Shown here: positions 7,123-13,870 of the stretch, piece after piece
Layout of the letters: each line of letters opens with the position of its first letter
Numbering within the stretch: position 1 is the first letter of the stretch
DNA from: Bacillota bacterium
Lineage (GTDB): Bacteria; Bacillota; Bacilli; Bacillales; Cytobacillaceae
NCBI GenBank assembly: GCA_023387295.1
Contig: JAEWIG010000253.1
Coordinates: 1-15,533, forward strand
Direction of reading: 5' to 3'
Length of the DNA stretch: 15,533 nucleotides
Made by a program: the position numbers and the translations under genes
Notes under the pieces: model-generated
Seen by the model: the letters and a program-made list of their open reading frames with translations, nothing else
What the model was told of the DNA's origin: nothing
Databases searched by the model: none

Positions 7123-8127
7123 ATGGTTTCATATACGGTTAGACGGATTTTTTCATTAATACCTGTTCTGCTAGGTTTATCTTTAATCGTGTTTTTCATG
7201 ATTCGAGCGATTCCAGGGAATCCTGCTCAAATCATATTAGGGCAATTAGCGACAAAGGAAGCGATTGAAGAATTAACGATACAGCTTGGTTTAGATCAGC
7301 CTTGGTATGTGCAATATTTCAATTATTTAGGGGGGCTGCTTACGGGAGATTTAGGAGAATCGATTCGGACTAAGTCGGCAATAAGCGGGGAAATCTGGCC
7401 TTACTTAGCAGCTACCATTGAGCTTTCATTCTGTGCCATGATGATTGCGATTTTTATTGGTGTAAATGCTGGAATTATCAGTGCGTGGTTCCAAAACTCA
7501 TGGTTTGACTATATTGCAATGGTATTTGCATTAGTCGGAGTCTCTATGCCAATTTTTTGGCTAGGATTAATGGAGCAGTGGATTTTTGCCATTAATCTTG
7601 ATTGGTTTCCAACATCGGGAAGAGAAGAAGTAAGGAATCCGGTTACAGCCATTACTAACATTTATATGATTGATACGCTCATTCAAGGGCGAACAGACCA
7701 GTTCTGGATAGTCGTAAAACACTTAGTTTTACCAAGCTTTGCGTTAGCTACTATTCCGATGGCTATTATTGCGAGAATTACTCGTTCAACGATGTTAGAA
7801 GTAATGAGATCTGATTTTGTTCGTACAGCTAGAGCGAAGGGGTTAAGGATGTTTTGGGTTGTGTACAAGCACTCCTTGAAAAATGCCATTATACCTGTTT
7901 TAACGATTATTGGTTTACAGACTGGCCTTCTTTTAGGAGGAGCGATTTTAACAGAGACCATTTTTAGCTGGCCGGGAATTGGCCGTTATATTTATGACGC
8001 GATCAATTATCGAGATTATCCAGTTATTCAATCAGGCATATTAGTGATTGCCTTCATTTTTGTCATGATTAATTTAATTGTTGATTTACTTTATGCTGTT
8101 ATTGACCCACGAATTAAATATGACTAG
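7123..8127 (+). CDS. dppB: Peptide ABC importer permease, DppB type
   Basis: 334 residues, an integral membrane permease. Hydrophobic segments lie at about 10-29, 97-120, 130-157, 198-221, 256-280 and 305-327, the six-helix plan of the OppB/DppB family. It carries the family's MIRAIPGNPA after helix 1, the GVSMPIFWLG segment, and the cytoplasmic EAA loop around 231-258 (FVRTARAKGLRMFWV...NAIIPVLT) that contacts the ATPases. The stretch GGAILTETIFSWPGIGRYI is very close to E. coli DppB as I recall it. ATG 7123 follows AGAGGTG (7111-7117). The stop is 18 bases before dppC, so the two permeases are transcribed together. It acts as a heterodimer with DppC to form the translocation path. The same architecture also serves nickel and glutathione importers, so the cargo remains open. 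Confidence 0.93.
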   Translation: MVSYTVRRIFSLIPVLLGLSLIVFFMIRAIPGNPAQIILGQLATKEAIEELTIQLGLDQPWYVQYFNYLGGLLTGDLGESIRTKSAISGEIWPYLAATIELSFCAMMIAIFIGVNAGIISAWFQNSWFDYIAMVFALVGVSMPIFWLGLMEQWIFAINLDWFPTSGREEVRNPVTAITNIYMIDTLIQGRTDQFWIVVKHLVLPSFALATIPMAIIARITRSTMLEVMRSDFVRTARAKGLRMFWVVYKHSLKNAIIPVLTIIGLQTGLLLGGAILTETIFSWPGIGRYIYDAINYRDYPVIQSGILVIAFIFVMINLIVDLLYAVIDPRIKYD

Positions 8128-8145
8128 GAAAGGGGAATTTTTTGC

Positions 8146-9045
8146 TTGGAACTTTCAACGAATAAAAAAATGCAGCCACCGATTGTCCAGGAAGAAGAAA
8201 AAGCCATTTCCCCTTGGCTAGACGCGTGGAGAAGCTTTCGGAAAAATAAATTAGCCGTGATTGGAACAATCATTGTCCTTTTCTTTATTTTGTTAGCTAT
8301 TTTTGCTCCTCTTATTGCGCCATATGGTTATAAAGAGCAAGTACTTACGAAGAGATTATTAGCTCCATCAAGTGAGCATTGGTTTGGCACGGATGATTTC
8401 GGAAGAGATATCCTATCAAGAGTGATTTATGGCGCGAGAATTTCACTATGGGTAGGTTTTTTAGCAGTTGTAGGGTCTATTGTTGTTGGATGTTTCTTAG
8501 GGATATTAGCTGGCTATTACGGCAAGTGGGTAGATGCGATTATTTCTCGGATTTTTGACATCATGCTTGCATTTCCTAGTATTTTGCTAGCGATTGCCAT
8601 CGTAGCTGTTCTCGGTCCTTCGTTAAAAAATGCTCTCATTGCAATTGCTATTATTAACATTCCGAACTTCGGCAGACTTATAAGATCGAGGGTGTTAAGC
8701 GTAAAACAGGAGGAATATATCGTTGCAGCAAAGGCTGTCGGTATGAGCAATAATCGAATATTATTTAGGCATGTTTTGCCCAATAGTATGGCTCCGATTA
8801 TTGTTCAAGGAACTCTTGCGATTGCAACAGCTATCATTGAAGCTGCTGCATTAGGATTTATTGGGTTGGGAGCGACGGCACCAGAACCTGAGTGGGGGAA
8901 GATGCTTTCAGATGCAAGGCCATTCTTAATGCAAGCTCCTTGGACGATGATCTTTCCTGGTATAGCTATCATGCTAACTGTTCTAGGCTTTAACTTAATG
9001 GGAGATGGTTTAAGAGATGCGCTAGATCCAAGGATGAAGAATTAA
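8146..9045 (+). CDS. dppC: Peptide ABC importer permease, DppC type
   Basis: 299 residues, the second permease. Residues 22-58 are the OppC N-terminal region (SPWLDAWRSFRKNK then a first membrane helix), followed by HWFGTDDFGRDILSRVIYGAR, a near-universal OppC/DppC signature around 79-98. The EAA loop is at 190-218 (EYIVAAKAVGMSNNRILFRHVLPN). The C-terminus LMGDGLRDALDPRMKN is typical of the family. The start is TTG 8146 with AAAGGGGA (8129-8136) 9 bases before it; the first downstream ATG (codon 9) has no ribosome site. It is the last gene of the operon and is followed by a bidirectional terminator shared with ygaE. Order D-F-A-B-C is the same as in the app operon of B. subtilis, while the sequences look DppBC-like. 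Confidence 0.92.
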   Translation: MELSTNKKMQPPIVQEEEKAISPWLDAWRSFRKNKLAVIGTIIVLFFILLAIFAPLIAPYGYKEQVLTKRLLAPSSEHWFGTDDFGRDILSRVIYGARISLWVGFLAVVGSIVVGCFLGILAGYYGKWVDAIISRIFDIMLAFPSILLAIAIVAVLGPSLKNALIAIAIINIPNFGRLIRSRVLSVKQEEYIVAAKAVGMSNNRILFRHVLPNSMAPIIVQGTLAIATAIIEAAALGFIGLGATAPEPEWGKMLSDARPFLMQAPWTMIFPGIAIMLTVLGFNLMGDGLRDALDPRMKN

Positions 9046-9079
9046 CATGAATGCCAAAGCTATTCGACGAATCAATAAA

Positions 9080-9106
9080 AAAAGCAGCTGACTATCAGCT
9101 GCTTTT
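9080..9106. terminator. Bidirectional terminator between dppC and ygaE
   Basis: Stem AAAAGCAGCTGA (9080-9091) / TCAGCTGCTTTT (9095-9106) with a 3-base CTA loop. It has an A-run on the left and a T-run on the right, so it works in both directions for these convergent genes. The ygaE stop codon (complement of 9105-9107) overlaps its right arm. Confidence 0.85.
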
Positions 9107-10175
9107 ATTCATCAATCTCAACTTTACTTGATTTTTTATGGTATGTTTGAAAGCTTGTAATCAGTTTATCAAGATGCTCTACCTGCTCATCATAATCGAT
9201 AATCGCTGAAATGATTTGTGTTGTATGAGTTAACGTTGCCTCATCTGTTATTTTCGCTTCTCTTAGCTTAGAAAAGAAGAGTTGAGCAAGTTCTTTACGA
9301 TTTAAATGAATATCCCCTTCTTCAAAGGTGACTTGTGGCCGGACTTTACCGATAAACTTTAACATGACATGCTCATGGTAGTGGATAAGGCAGTCGAGCT
9401 GCTGCTGAACGGTGTTTTGGAAATCAGGTGGCAGTTCTTGCAGGTTGTTTTCAAAGCGATGCAGTTTTCTTAATGTTTCTAGTGATCTTTTTACGGTTGA
9501 AATCATTTGCCTGTAAATGACAAGTTTTCTTGATTTAGCCCACGTCTCCCTCTTAAAATAGTTTCGCTCTTCCTTAAACATTGAATATAAAAGGTCAAGA
9601 TTTCTAACAGAGGCCTTCATTTTGCTAATGTCATTTTTTAACAATTTATGCTCGGACGCATGTCTGATTGTAAGTCTAATCCATTTCGTCGTTTCTTCCG
9701 TAATGCCTGATATTTCAAGGTAAAGCTTTTTTTCATATTTAGGTGGTAAAAATACAAGGTTTACGATAAAAGCAGAAAGTACTCCTAGCATAATCGTAGA
9801 AAAACGAATCAGTGCAAATTGAAAGAAAGTATCACCTGGTGTCTCCATAATAACGAGCATAGTTACGAGTGATAAGGAAATGGTATTTTCAATTTTTAGT
9901 TTTAAGTTAATCGTTATCACGATGATCGCAGCGAGCCCGATGAAAAAGATATCATTACCAAATGTTATTACAAATAAAACAGCAGTAACTGCCCCAATAA
10001 TATTCCCTTGAATTTGCTCAATTATGGATAAAAATGATCGATAAATCGTAGGCTGTAATGCAAATATTGCCGCAATGGCTGCGAAAACAGGCGATGGTAG
10101 ATGAAATAAATTTGCTAAAAATAATGATAAAATAATTGCGATTCCCGTTTTTAGTATGCGGGCACCTAGTTTCAT
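9105..10175 (-). CDS. ygaE: Aromatic acid exporter family membrane protein (ArAE_1/DUF939, UPF0421)
   Basis: 356 residues. The N-terminal third holds six hydrophobic segments at about 9-24, 28-41, 57-72, 76-92, 97-111 and 122-143; the rest, from about 150, is a charged, helix-rich cytoplasmic domain. This plan and the motif FALQPTIYRSF near residue 38 fit the ArAE_1 (DUF939) family, to which B. subtilis YgaE (UPF0421) belongs. E. coli AaeB, a distant relative, exports aromatic carboxylic acids, but no substrate is established for the Bacillus branch. The start ATG at 10175 is preceded by AGGAAAGGA, about 11 bases away, a rather long spacing. It is transcribed alone from its own promoter. Family call good; substrate unknown. 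Confidence 0.85.
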   Translation of the reverse strand: MKLGARILKTGIAIILSLFLANLFHLPSPVFAAIAAIFALQPTIYRSFLSIIEQIQGNIIGAVTAVLFVITFGNDIFFIGLAAIIVITINLKLKIENTISLSLVTMLVIMETPGDTFFQFALIRFSTIMLGVLSAFIVNLVFLPPKYEKKLYLEISGITEETTKWIRLTIRHASEHKLLKNDISKMKASVRNLDLLYSMFKEERNYFKRETWAKSRKLVIYRQMISTVKRSLETLRKLHRFENNLQELPPDFQNTVQQQLDCLIHYHEHVMLKFIGKVRPQVTFEEGDIHLNRKELAQLFFSKLREAKITDEATLTHTTQIISAIIDYDEQVEHLDKLITSFQTYHKKSSKVEIDE

Positions 10176-10196
10176 ACAGATATTTTTCCTTTCCTG

Positions 10197-10214
10197 CAGA
10201 AGAAGGTACTTCTG
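10197..10214 (-). repeat. Inverted repeat in the ygaE leader
   Basis: CAGAAG (10197-10202) / CTTCTG (10209-10214), 6-bp arms with a 6-base spacer, between the ygaE promoter and its ribosome binding site. It could be a small leader hairpin or an operator just downstream of the transcription start. Confidence 0.4.
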
Positions 10215-10228
10215 GTCGTTATTTATGT

Positions 10229-10257
10229 ACTATACAAGGATATGAAAAGAAGTACAA
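10229..10257 (-). promoter_or_regulatory. Sigma-A promoter of ygaE
   Basis: Reading the minus strand: -35 TTGTAC (10257-10252), exactly 17 bases, -10 TATAGT (10234-10229). Each hexamer differs from consensus by two and one positions. The predicted start near 10222 leaves a leader of about 47 bases before ATG 10175. Confidence 0.7.
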
Positions 10258-10342
10258 TGGCTAAAAATAAAATTTTGCTAGTAGAGAGCGAGAGATGGAT
10301 AGTATATGAAGTATTTATGTGGACTTTATCGCTCATACATTA

Positions 10343-10378
10343 ATTTAGAAAGGAGCGAAAAATACGCTCCTTCTAAAT
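10343..10378 (-). terminator. Terminator hairpin of gsaB
   Basis: Arms 10343-10357 and 10365-10378 pair over 14 bases (CGCTCCTTCTAAAT against ATTTAGAA-A-GGAGCG) with one bulged A. It lies 33 bases beyond the gsaB stop. Read on the minus strand the inner stem is followed by TTTCTAAATTAAT, a weak U-tract. Confidence 0.65.
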
Positions 10379-10411
10379 ATTGAATGACTGGACAGGTTTT
10401 TTAAATAAGAA

Positions 10412-11707
10412 TTATGCGTTTTTTAATTGTTCAAAAGCATTTTCAACGGCGTGAAGGGTTGCCTGAATATCGTCTTCAGTGTGAGCAATCGTTACGAACC
10501 AAGCCTCGTATTTAGATGGAGCAAGATTAATTCCTTGATTTAGCATAAGCTTGAAGAATTTTGCAAACATCTCACCATCAGTGTTTTCAGCTTGTTCATA
10601 ATTGACGACCACTTCATCAGTAAAGTATACCGTTAATGCTCCTTTTAAGCGGTTAATCGTAATCGGTATATTAAATTTTTGAGCAGCTGCTTTAATGCCA
10701 TCCTCTAAGATTGCGCCTAGTTTGTCAAGATATTCGTATACGCCCTCTTGCTTTAATACCTCTAAGCAAGCAATACCAGCTAAAATAGATGCCGGATTTC
10801 CTGCCATCGTTCCGGCTTGATAAGCTGGACCTAAAGGAGCTACATGTTCCATAATTTCTTTCTTGCCGCCGTATGCTCCGATTGGTAAACCTCCACCAAT
10901 AATTTTCCCCATTGCCGTTAAATCAGGTGTAACTCCTAGTAAATCTTGAGCTCCTCCATACATGAAGCGGAAAGCTGTAATTACTTCGTCATATATTACA
11001 AGTGCACCGGCAGCATGAGTTAATTCATTAACTTGTTCTAGAAAGCCAGGTTTTGGTTCAACGATACCAAAGTTACCAACAATCGGCTCAACGAGAACTG
11101 CTGCAATTTGGTCACCCCATTTTTCTAAAGCTTCCTTAAATGGTTCGATATCATTAAATGGTACAGTAATGACCTCTTGAGCAATGCTCTTAGGAACACC
11201 AGCAGAATCAGGAGTTCCTAAAGTAGATGGTCCAGAGCCAGCAGCAACGAGAACAAGATCTGAGTGACCATGGTAACAGCCAGCAAACTTAATGATTTTA
11301 TCTCTACCAGTGTAAGCACGCGCAACTCGGATCGTTGTCATGACTGCCTCTGTACCTGAGTTGACGAAGCGAACTTTTTCTAAATTAGGCATTGCATCCT
11401 TAAGCATTTCAGCAAATTTCACTTCATGAGGTGTAGGTGTTCCATAAAGGAAACCAGTTTCTGCCGCCCTTTTAATCGCCTCAGTAATATGGGGGTGAGC
11501 ATGCCCAGTGATAATTGGTCCGTAAGCAGCTAAATAATCGATATATTGATTCCCGTCTACATCCCAGAAATAAGCTCCTTGTGCTCGTTCCATTACAACA
11601 GGCGCTCCGCCTCCAACTGCTTTATAGGAACGAGATGGACTATTTACACCTCCAACAATATGTTCAAGCGCTTGTTTATGTATGCGTTCTGAATTAGTAA
11701 ATTGCAT
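10412..11707 (-). CDS. gsaB: Glutamate-1-semialdehyde 2,1-aminomutase (second-copy GsaB type)
   Basis: 431 residues. A PLP-dependent class III aminotransferase-fold enzyme that converts glutamate-1-semialdehyde to 5-aminolevulinate, the last step of the C5 route to heme. Visible landmarks: NSPSRSYKAVGG near the N-terminus, VRFVNSGTEAVMTTIRVAR (phosphate-cup region), FAGCYHGHSD around the PLP ring, IYDEVITAFRF with the Asp that contacts PLP, and MGKIIGGGLPIGAYGG with K268 as the Schiff-base lysine. The start ATG 11707 follows AAGGAGG; an upstream in-frame TTG (11722) would be part of that ribosome site. By locus it corresponds to B. subtilis gsaB, the paralogue of hemL, whose gene lies in the hemAXCDBL operon elsewhere. 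A hemL copy cannot be checked here. Transcribed alone, leftward. Confidence 0.92.
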   Translation of the reverse strand: MQFTNSERIHKQALEHIVGGVNSPSRSYKAVGGGAPVVMERAQGAYFWDVDGNQYIDYLAAYGPIITGHAHPHITEAIKRAAETGFLYGTPTPHEVKFAEMLKDAMPNLEKVRFVNSGTEAVMTTIRVARAYTGRDKIIKFAGCYHGHSDLVLVAAGSGPSTLGTPDSAGVPKSIAQEVITVPFNDIEPFKEALEKWGDQIAAVLVEPIVGNFGIVEPKPGFLEQVNELTHAAGALVIYDEVITAFRFMYGGAQDLLGVTPDLTAMGKIIGGGLPIGAYGGKKEIMEHVAPLGPAYQAGTMAGNPASILAGIACLEVLKQEGVYEYLDKLGAILEDGIKAAAQKFNIPITINRLKGALTVYFTDEVVVNYEQAENTDGEMFAKFFKLMLNQGINLAPSKYEAWFVTIAHTEDDIQATLHAVENAFEQLKNA

Positions 11708-11752
11708 AATATCCTCCTTCAAAAATGAAAATAGAATGTTAAATCAAAGATT

Positions 11753-11789
11753 ATTTTATCATGTTTAATCGTTTGAATGGTTCGATTAA
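11753..11789 (-). promoter_or_regulatory. gsaB promoter region with inverted repeat
   Basis: On the minus strand an extended -10, TGATAAAAT, has its hexamer TAAAAT at 11758-11753; no good -35 lies 16-18 bases upstream. The perfect 7-bp inverted repeat TTAATCG (11765-11771) / CGATTAA (11783-11789), with 11 bases between, covers the spacer and the place where the -35 would be. That is a fitting position for a regulator, which is not identified. It does not resemble a PerR or CodY box. Confidence 0.4.
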
Positions 11790-11897
11790 TAATTGCGACT
11801 ATTTTGTTTGCTATATCCAATGTGCTAGCTAAGCTTGTCATACATGGTTTGAAAAAAGCGTATAGATAAAGAAAGTCCATTGGAAAGAGGGAGAGGC

Positions 11898-12308
11898 ATG
11901 GTTTTTTATTTTTCCCTTGTAGCTATCGTTATTTGTATCGTTATGAGCTTGCGTACTTTATTTTTACCACATCGGGTAAAAGGAAAAAAGGTTTCATTCG
12001 AGAACTTTGTATATTTAACTTCTATTTATGTTACTGTTATGATTGGATTTGGATTAATATATATTTTACTTGAGCTTAGAGGGTATTCTGTTTTTATAGA
12101 CGAAGTGATGGGAATGGAAGATAGCTTTGTTAATCAACTAGAGACAGGGTTTTATTTCAGTGCGGTTACTCTTTTTTCAGTTGGGTATGGAGATATCGCT
12201 CCCATTGGGATTGGGCGGATAATTGCTGTTGTTGAAGCATTGATTGGCTATACGATTCCCGCTGCATTTGTGTTCAGAGCAGTGTATGAAATGGAAAAAA
12301 AGCTCTAA
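11898..12308 (+). CDS. Small potassium-channel-like membrane protein (ion channel 2 family)
   Basis: 136 residues with hydrophobic segments at about 2-23, 37-60 and 106-127. Between the second and third lies a pore helix and filter, LETGFYFSAVTLFSVGYGDI, with SVGYGD at 94-99 matching the K+ channel signature TVGYGD except for Ser in place of the first Thr. Four subunits would be needed to form a pore. There is no RCK or other cytoplasmic ligand domain, and the protein ends soon after the last helix, so gating is unclear. ATG 11898 is chosen for AAAGAGGGAG just ahead; TTG 11880 is in frame but would start upstream of that site. It lies between gsaB (divergent) and bcp. As I recall B. subtilis, no gene stands here. 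Family call good; ion specificity inferred from the filter. Confidence 0.85.
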   Translation: MVFYFSLVAIVICIVMSLRTLFLPHRVKGKKVSFENFVYLTSIYVTVMIGFGLIYILLELRGYSVFIDEVMGMEDSFVNQLETGFYFSAVTLFSVGYGDIAPIGIGRIIAVVEALIGYTIPAAFVFRAVYEMEKKL

Positions 12309-12461
12309 TTTGAAACGATTTCGAGTTAGAAAAGTTGTTTTTAAGGATTAGATTGGTTAGGCTTATAGATAAATAATGGTAAATTGATTCTTGGCAAAAT
12401 AGGAGAATAGCTAAGTGGAAATTATGTCAAGGTGATTCGATTTTGTTTTGGAGGGGAACAT

Positions 12462-12932
12462 ATGGGAGTTAAGGTAGGAGAACTTGTACCAGATATTACA
12501 CTTGAAGCAAGTAATGGCGAAACAATTAAACTGTCGGATTATCGCGGGAAAAATATTGTGCTTTATTTTTATCCAAAGGATATGACACCTGGTTGTACAA
12601 CACAAGCCTGCGATTTTAGAGACCATCATGAAAGTTTCTCGGATTTAAATGCCATTATTTTAGGCGTAAGCACGGATCCTTTAAGCAGACATGAGAAATT
12701 CATTGAGAAACACGGCTTACCATTTATTTTGCTTGCAGATGAAGAGCATAAAGCCGCTGAAGCATTCGATGTTTGGAAGCCTAAGAAAATGTTTGGAAAA
12801 GAATTTTTGGGTGACGAGCGCTCAACCTTCATTATTGATAAGGACGGTAAGCTAGTGAAGGAATGGCGAAAAGTGAAAGTGAAAGGGCATGTGGAGGAAG
12901 CACTGAATTTCATTAAAGAGAAAATGGTATAA
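12462..12932 (+). CDS. bcp: Thiol peroxidase of the Bcp/PrxQ peroxiredoxin family
   Basis: 156 residues, cytoplasmic, thioredoxin fold. The segment FYPKDMTPGCTTQACDF holds the peroxidatic Cys45 (in the T-x-x-C context) and the resolving Cys50, the five-residue spacing of the atypical two-Cys Bcp/PrxQ group. The conserved Arg is in DERSTFIID near the C-terminal half. These enzymes reduce hydrogen peroxide and organic hydroperoxides using thioredoxin. The ATG is preceded by GGAGG (12450-12454) 7 bases away; an extension to 12432 would overlap that site. It corresponds to B. subtilis ygaF, and like that gene it lies directly before perR. The 153-base gap after the channel gene shows no clear terminator, so co-transcription with the channel is possible. 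No PerR box was seen upstream. Confidence 0.94.
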   Translation: MGVKVGELVPDITLEASNGETIKLSDYRGKNIVLYFYPKDMTPGCTTQACDFRDHHESFSDLNAIILGVSTDPLSRHEKFIEKHGLPFILLADEEHKAAEAFDVWKPKKMFGKEFLGDERSTFIIDKDGKLVKEWRKVKVKGHVEEALNFIKEKMV

Positions 12933-13046
12933 TTAGCGACGTTTTAGGACAGTCTAGCCTATTTTTCTAATTCAAGGCTTTTGTCCATTCGTTTAAACAA
13001 GTTTTGAATATCATTTTATTAGGGCATACCTCCTCAGATATTTTTG

Positions 13047-13075
13047 AAAACGAATCTAAATGGATTCGTTTTTTT
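13047..13075 (+). terminator. Intrinsic terminator downstream of bcp
   Basis: AAAACGAATC (13047-13056) / GATTCGTTTT (13063-13072), 10 pairs with a 6-base loop, running into a 7-T tract. It stands 115 bases after bcp and insulates perR. Confidence 0.85.
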
Positions 13076-13237
13076 CTGTAAAAAAGCTCATTACGAGGCA
13101 AATATGAAAAGACTCTTAAAAGATAATGAAAAAACCGCTTTTTAGTTTTTAAATATAAACATGGTACATATATTAAAACAAGAATAACTTAAATGATAGG
13201 AGTGAGATATTCTTTTTAGGTAATTGAGTTTGTTATG

Positions 13238-13267
13238 TTGACAAAAGTGACAATTAATTAGTACACT
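13238..13267 (+). promoter_or_regulatory. Sigma-A promoter of perR
   Basis: Consensus -35 TTGACA (13238-13243), 18 bases, -10 TACACT (13262-13267). The start would be near 13274, inside the PerR box, leaving a leader of about 46 bases. Confidence 0.7.
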
Positions 13268-13269
13268 AT

Positions 13270-13284
13270 TTATAAAGATTATAA
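13270..13284 (+). promoter_or_regulatory. PerR box (operator) at the perR transcription start
   Basis: TTATAAAGATTATAA matches the Bacillus PerR box TTATAATNATTATAA at every defined position except the seventh. It begins 2 bases after the proposed -10 and covers the predicted start site, so bound PerR would block its own transcription. Autoregulation of perR is known in B. subtilis. Confidence 0.85.
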
Positions 13285-13319
13285 AATAAGAATTCTTTTT
13301 AGGAAAGAGGTGCATGGCG

Positions 13320-13757
13320 GTGGCACACGTACAATTAAAAGAAGCGCTGGATACATTAAAAGAAACCGGAGTTCGGATAACACCACAGCGTCATGCGATA
13401 CTTGAATATTTAATAAACTCAATGTCACACCCGACAGCAGATGATATTTATAAAGCGTTGGAAGGTAAGTTTCCTAATATGAGTGTGGCTACAGTTTACA
13501 ATAATTTACGAGTATTTCGTGAAGTGGGCCTGGTAAAAGAACTTACGTACGGAGATTCATCAAGCCGTTTTGATTTTATTACAACCCATCATTATCATGT
13601 TATTTGTGAAAAATGTGGTAAAATCGTCGACTTTCATTACCCTGGACTTGATGAAGTTGAACACTTAGCATCACATGTGACTGGTTTTAAAATTAGTCAT
13701 CATCGGATGGAGATTTACGGAACCTGTCCAGACTGTGCTAGTTTAGAAGCTCATTAA
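13320..13757 (+). CDS. perR: Peroxide-responsive repressor PerR (Fur family)
   Basis: 145 residues. N-terminal winged helix (about 1-84; recognition segment NMSVATVYNNLRVFRE at 53-68) and C-terminal dimerisation domain. Every residue of the B. subtilis sensor is present at the same number: H37, D85, H91, H93 and D104 for the regulatory Fe/Mn site, where H37 and H91 are oxidised by peroxide, and C96, C99, C136, C139 for structural zinc. GTG 13320 is preferred: AGAGGTG (13306-13312) is 7 bases ahead, and the resulting numbering equals B. subtilis PerR. An ATG at 13314 adds two residues but lies one base after that site. It represses peroxide defence and heme genes, and its own gene through the box at 13270. 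It is separated from bcp by a terminator and converges on ygzB. Confidence 0.97.
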   Translation: MAHVQLKEALDTLKETGVRITPQRHAILEYLINSMSHPTADDIYKALEGKFPNMSVATVYNNLRVFREVGLVKELTYGDSSSRFDFITTHHYHVICEKCGKIVDFHYPGLDEVEHLASHVTGFKISHHRMEIYGTCPDCASLEAH

Positions 13758-13774
13758 TTTCAACTGTTTCACAT

Positions 13775-13810
13775 AAAGCTGTTAGCGAAAATGCTGACAG
13801 CTTTATTTTG
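13775..13810 (+). terminator. Intrinsic terminator of perR
   Basis: AAAGCTGTTAGC (13775-13786) / GCTGACAGCTTT (13793-13804), 12 pairs with one wobble, 6-base loop, followed by ATTTTG. Confidence 0.85.
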
Positions 13811-13813
13811 TTT

Positions 13814-13847
13814 AAAAAACTCGGCGGTATAATTCGCCGAGTTTTTT
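13814..13847. terminator. Bidirectional terminator between perR and ygzB
   Basis: Perfect 13-bp stem AAAAAACTCGGCG (13814-13826) / CGCCGAGTTTTTT (13835-13847) with an 8-base loop. T-runs on both strands make it functional for leftward ygzB and as a backup for perR. Confidence 0.9.
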
Positions 13848-13870
13848 AATCCGAAGGTGGTTGCGCTTTT

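Larger units (their letters stand above)
12933..13319 (+). other. 387-base gap between bcp and perR, contents
   Basis: An imperfect hairpin after bcp pairs GGACA (12947-12951) with TGTCC (12982-12986) and AGCC (12956-12959) with GGCT (12976-12979). The main terminator is at 13047-13075 and the perR promoter and PerR box are at 13238-13284. Between about 13076 and 13237 nothing convincing is seen. A 13-codon open frame from ATG 13104 with GAGG 5 bases before it is probably chance. The 12-base word ATTCTTTTTAGG occurs twice (13209-13220, 13292-13303), bracketing the promoter. Confidence 0.6.

Noticed and set aside
9083..9104. AGCAGCTGA/TCAGCTGCT palindrome as a possible attachment or dif-like site
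   Set aside because: Its A-run and T-run flanks and its position between convergent genes explain it fully as a terminator.
12360..12380. PerR-box-like TTATAGATAAATAAT upstream of bcp
   Set aside because: The left half fits but the right half does not form the required inverted repeat; too many mismatches.
12415..12435. Six-codon open frame GTG...TGA with AGGAG upstream, just before bcp
   Set aside because: Too short to weigh, and no attenuator hairpin accompanies it as a leader peptide would need.
13104..13145. 13-codon open frame with GAGG upstream in the bcp-perR gap
   Set aside because: Short AT-rich frame, weak ribosome site, directly after a terminator with no promoter of its own.
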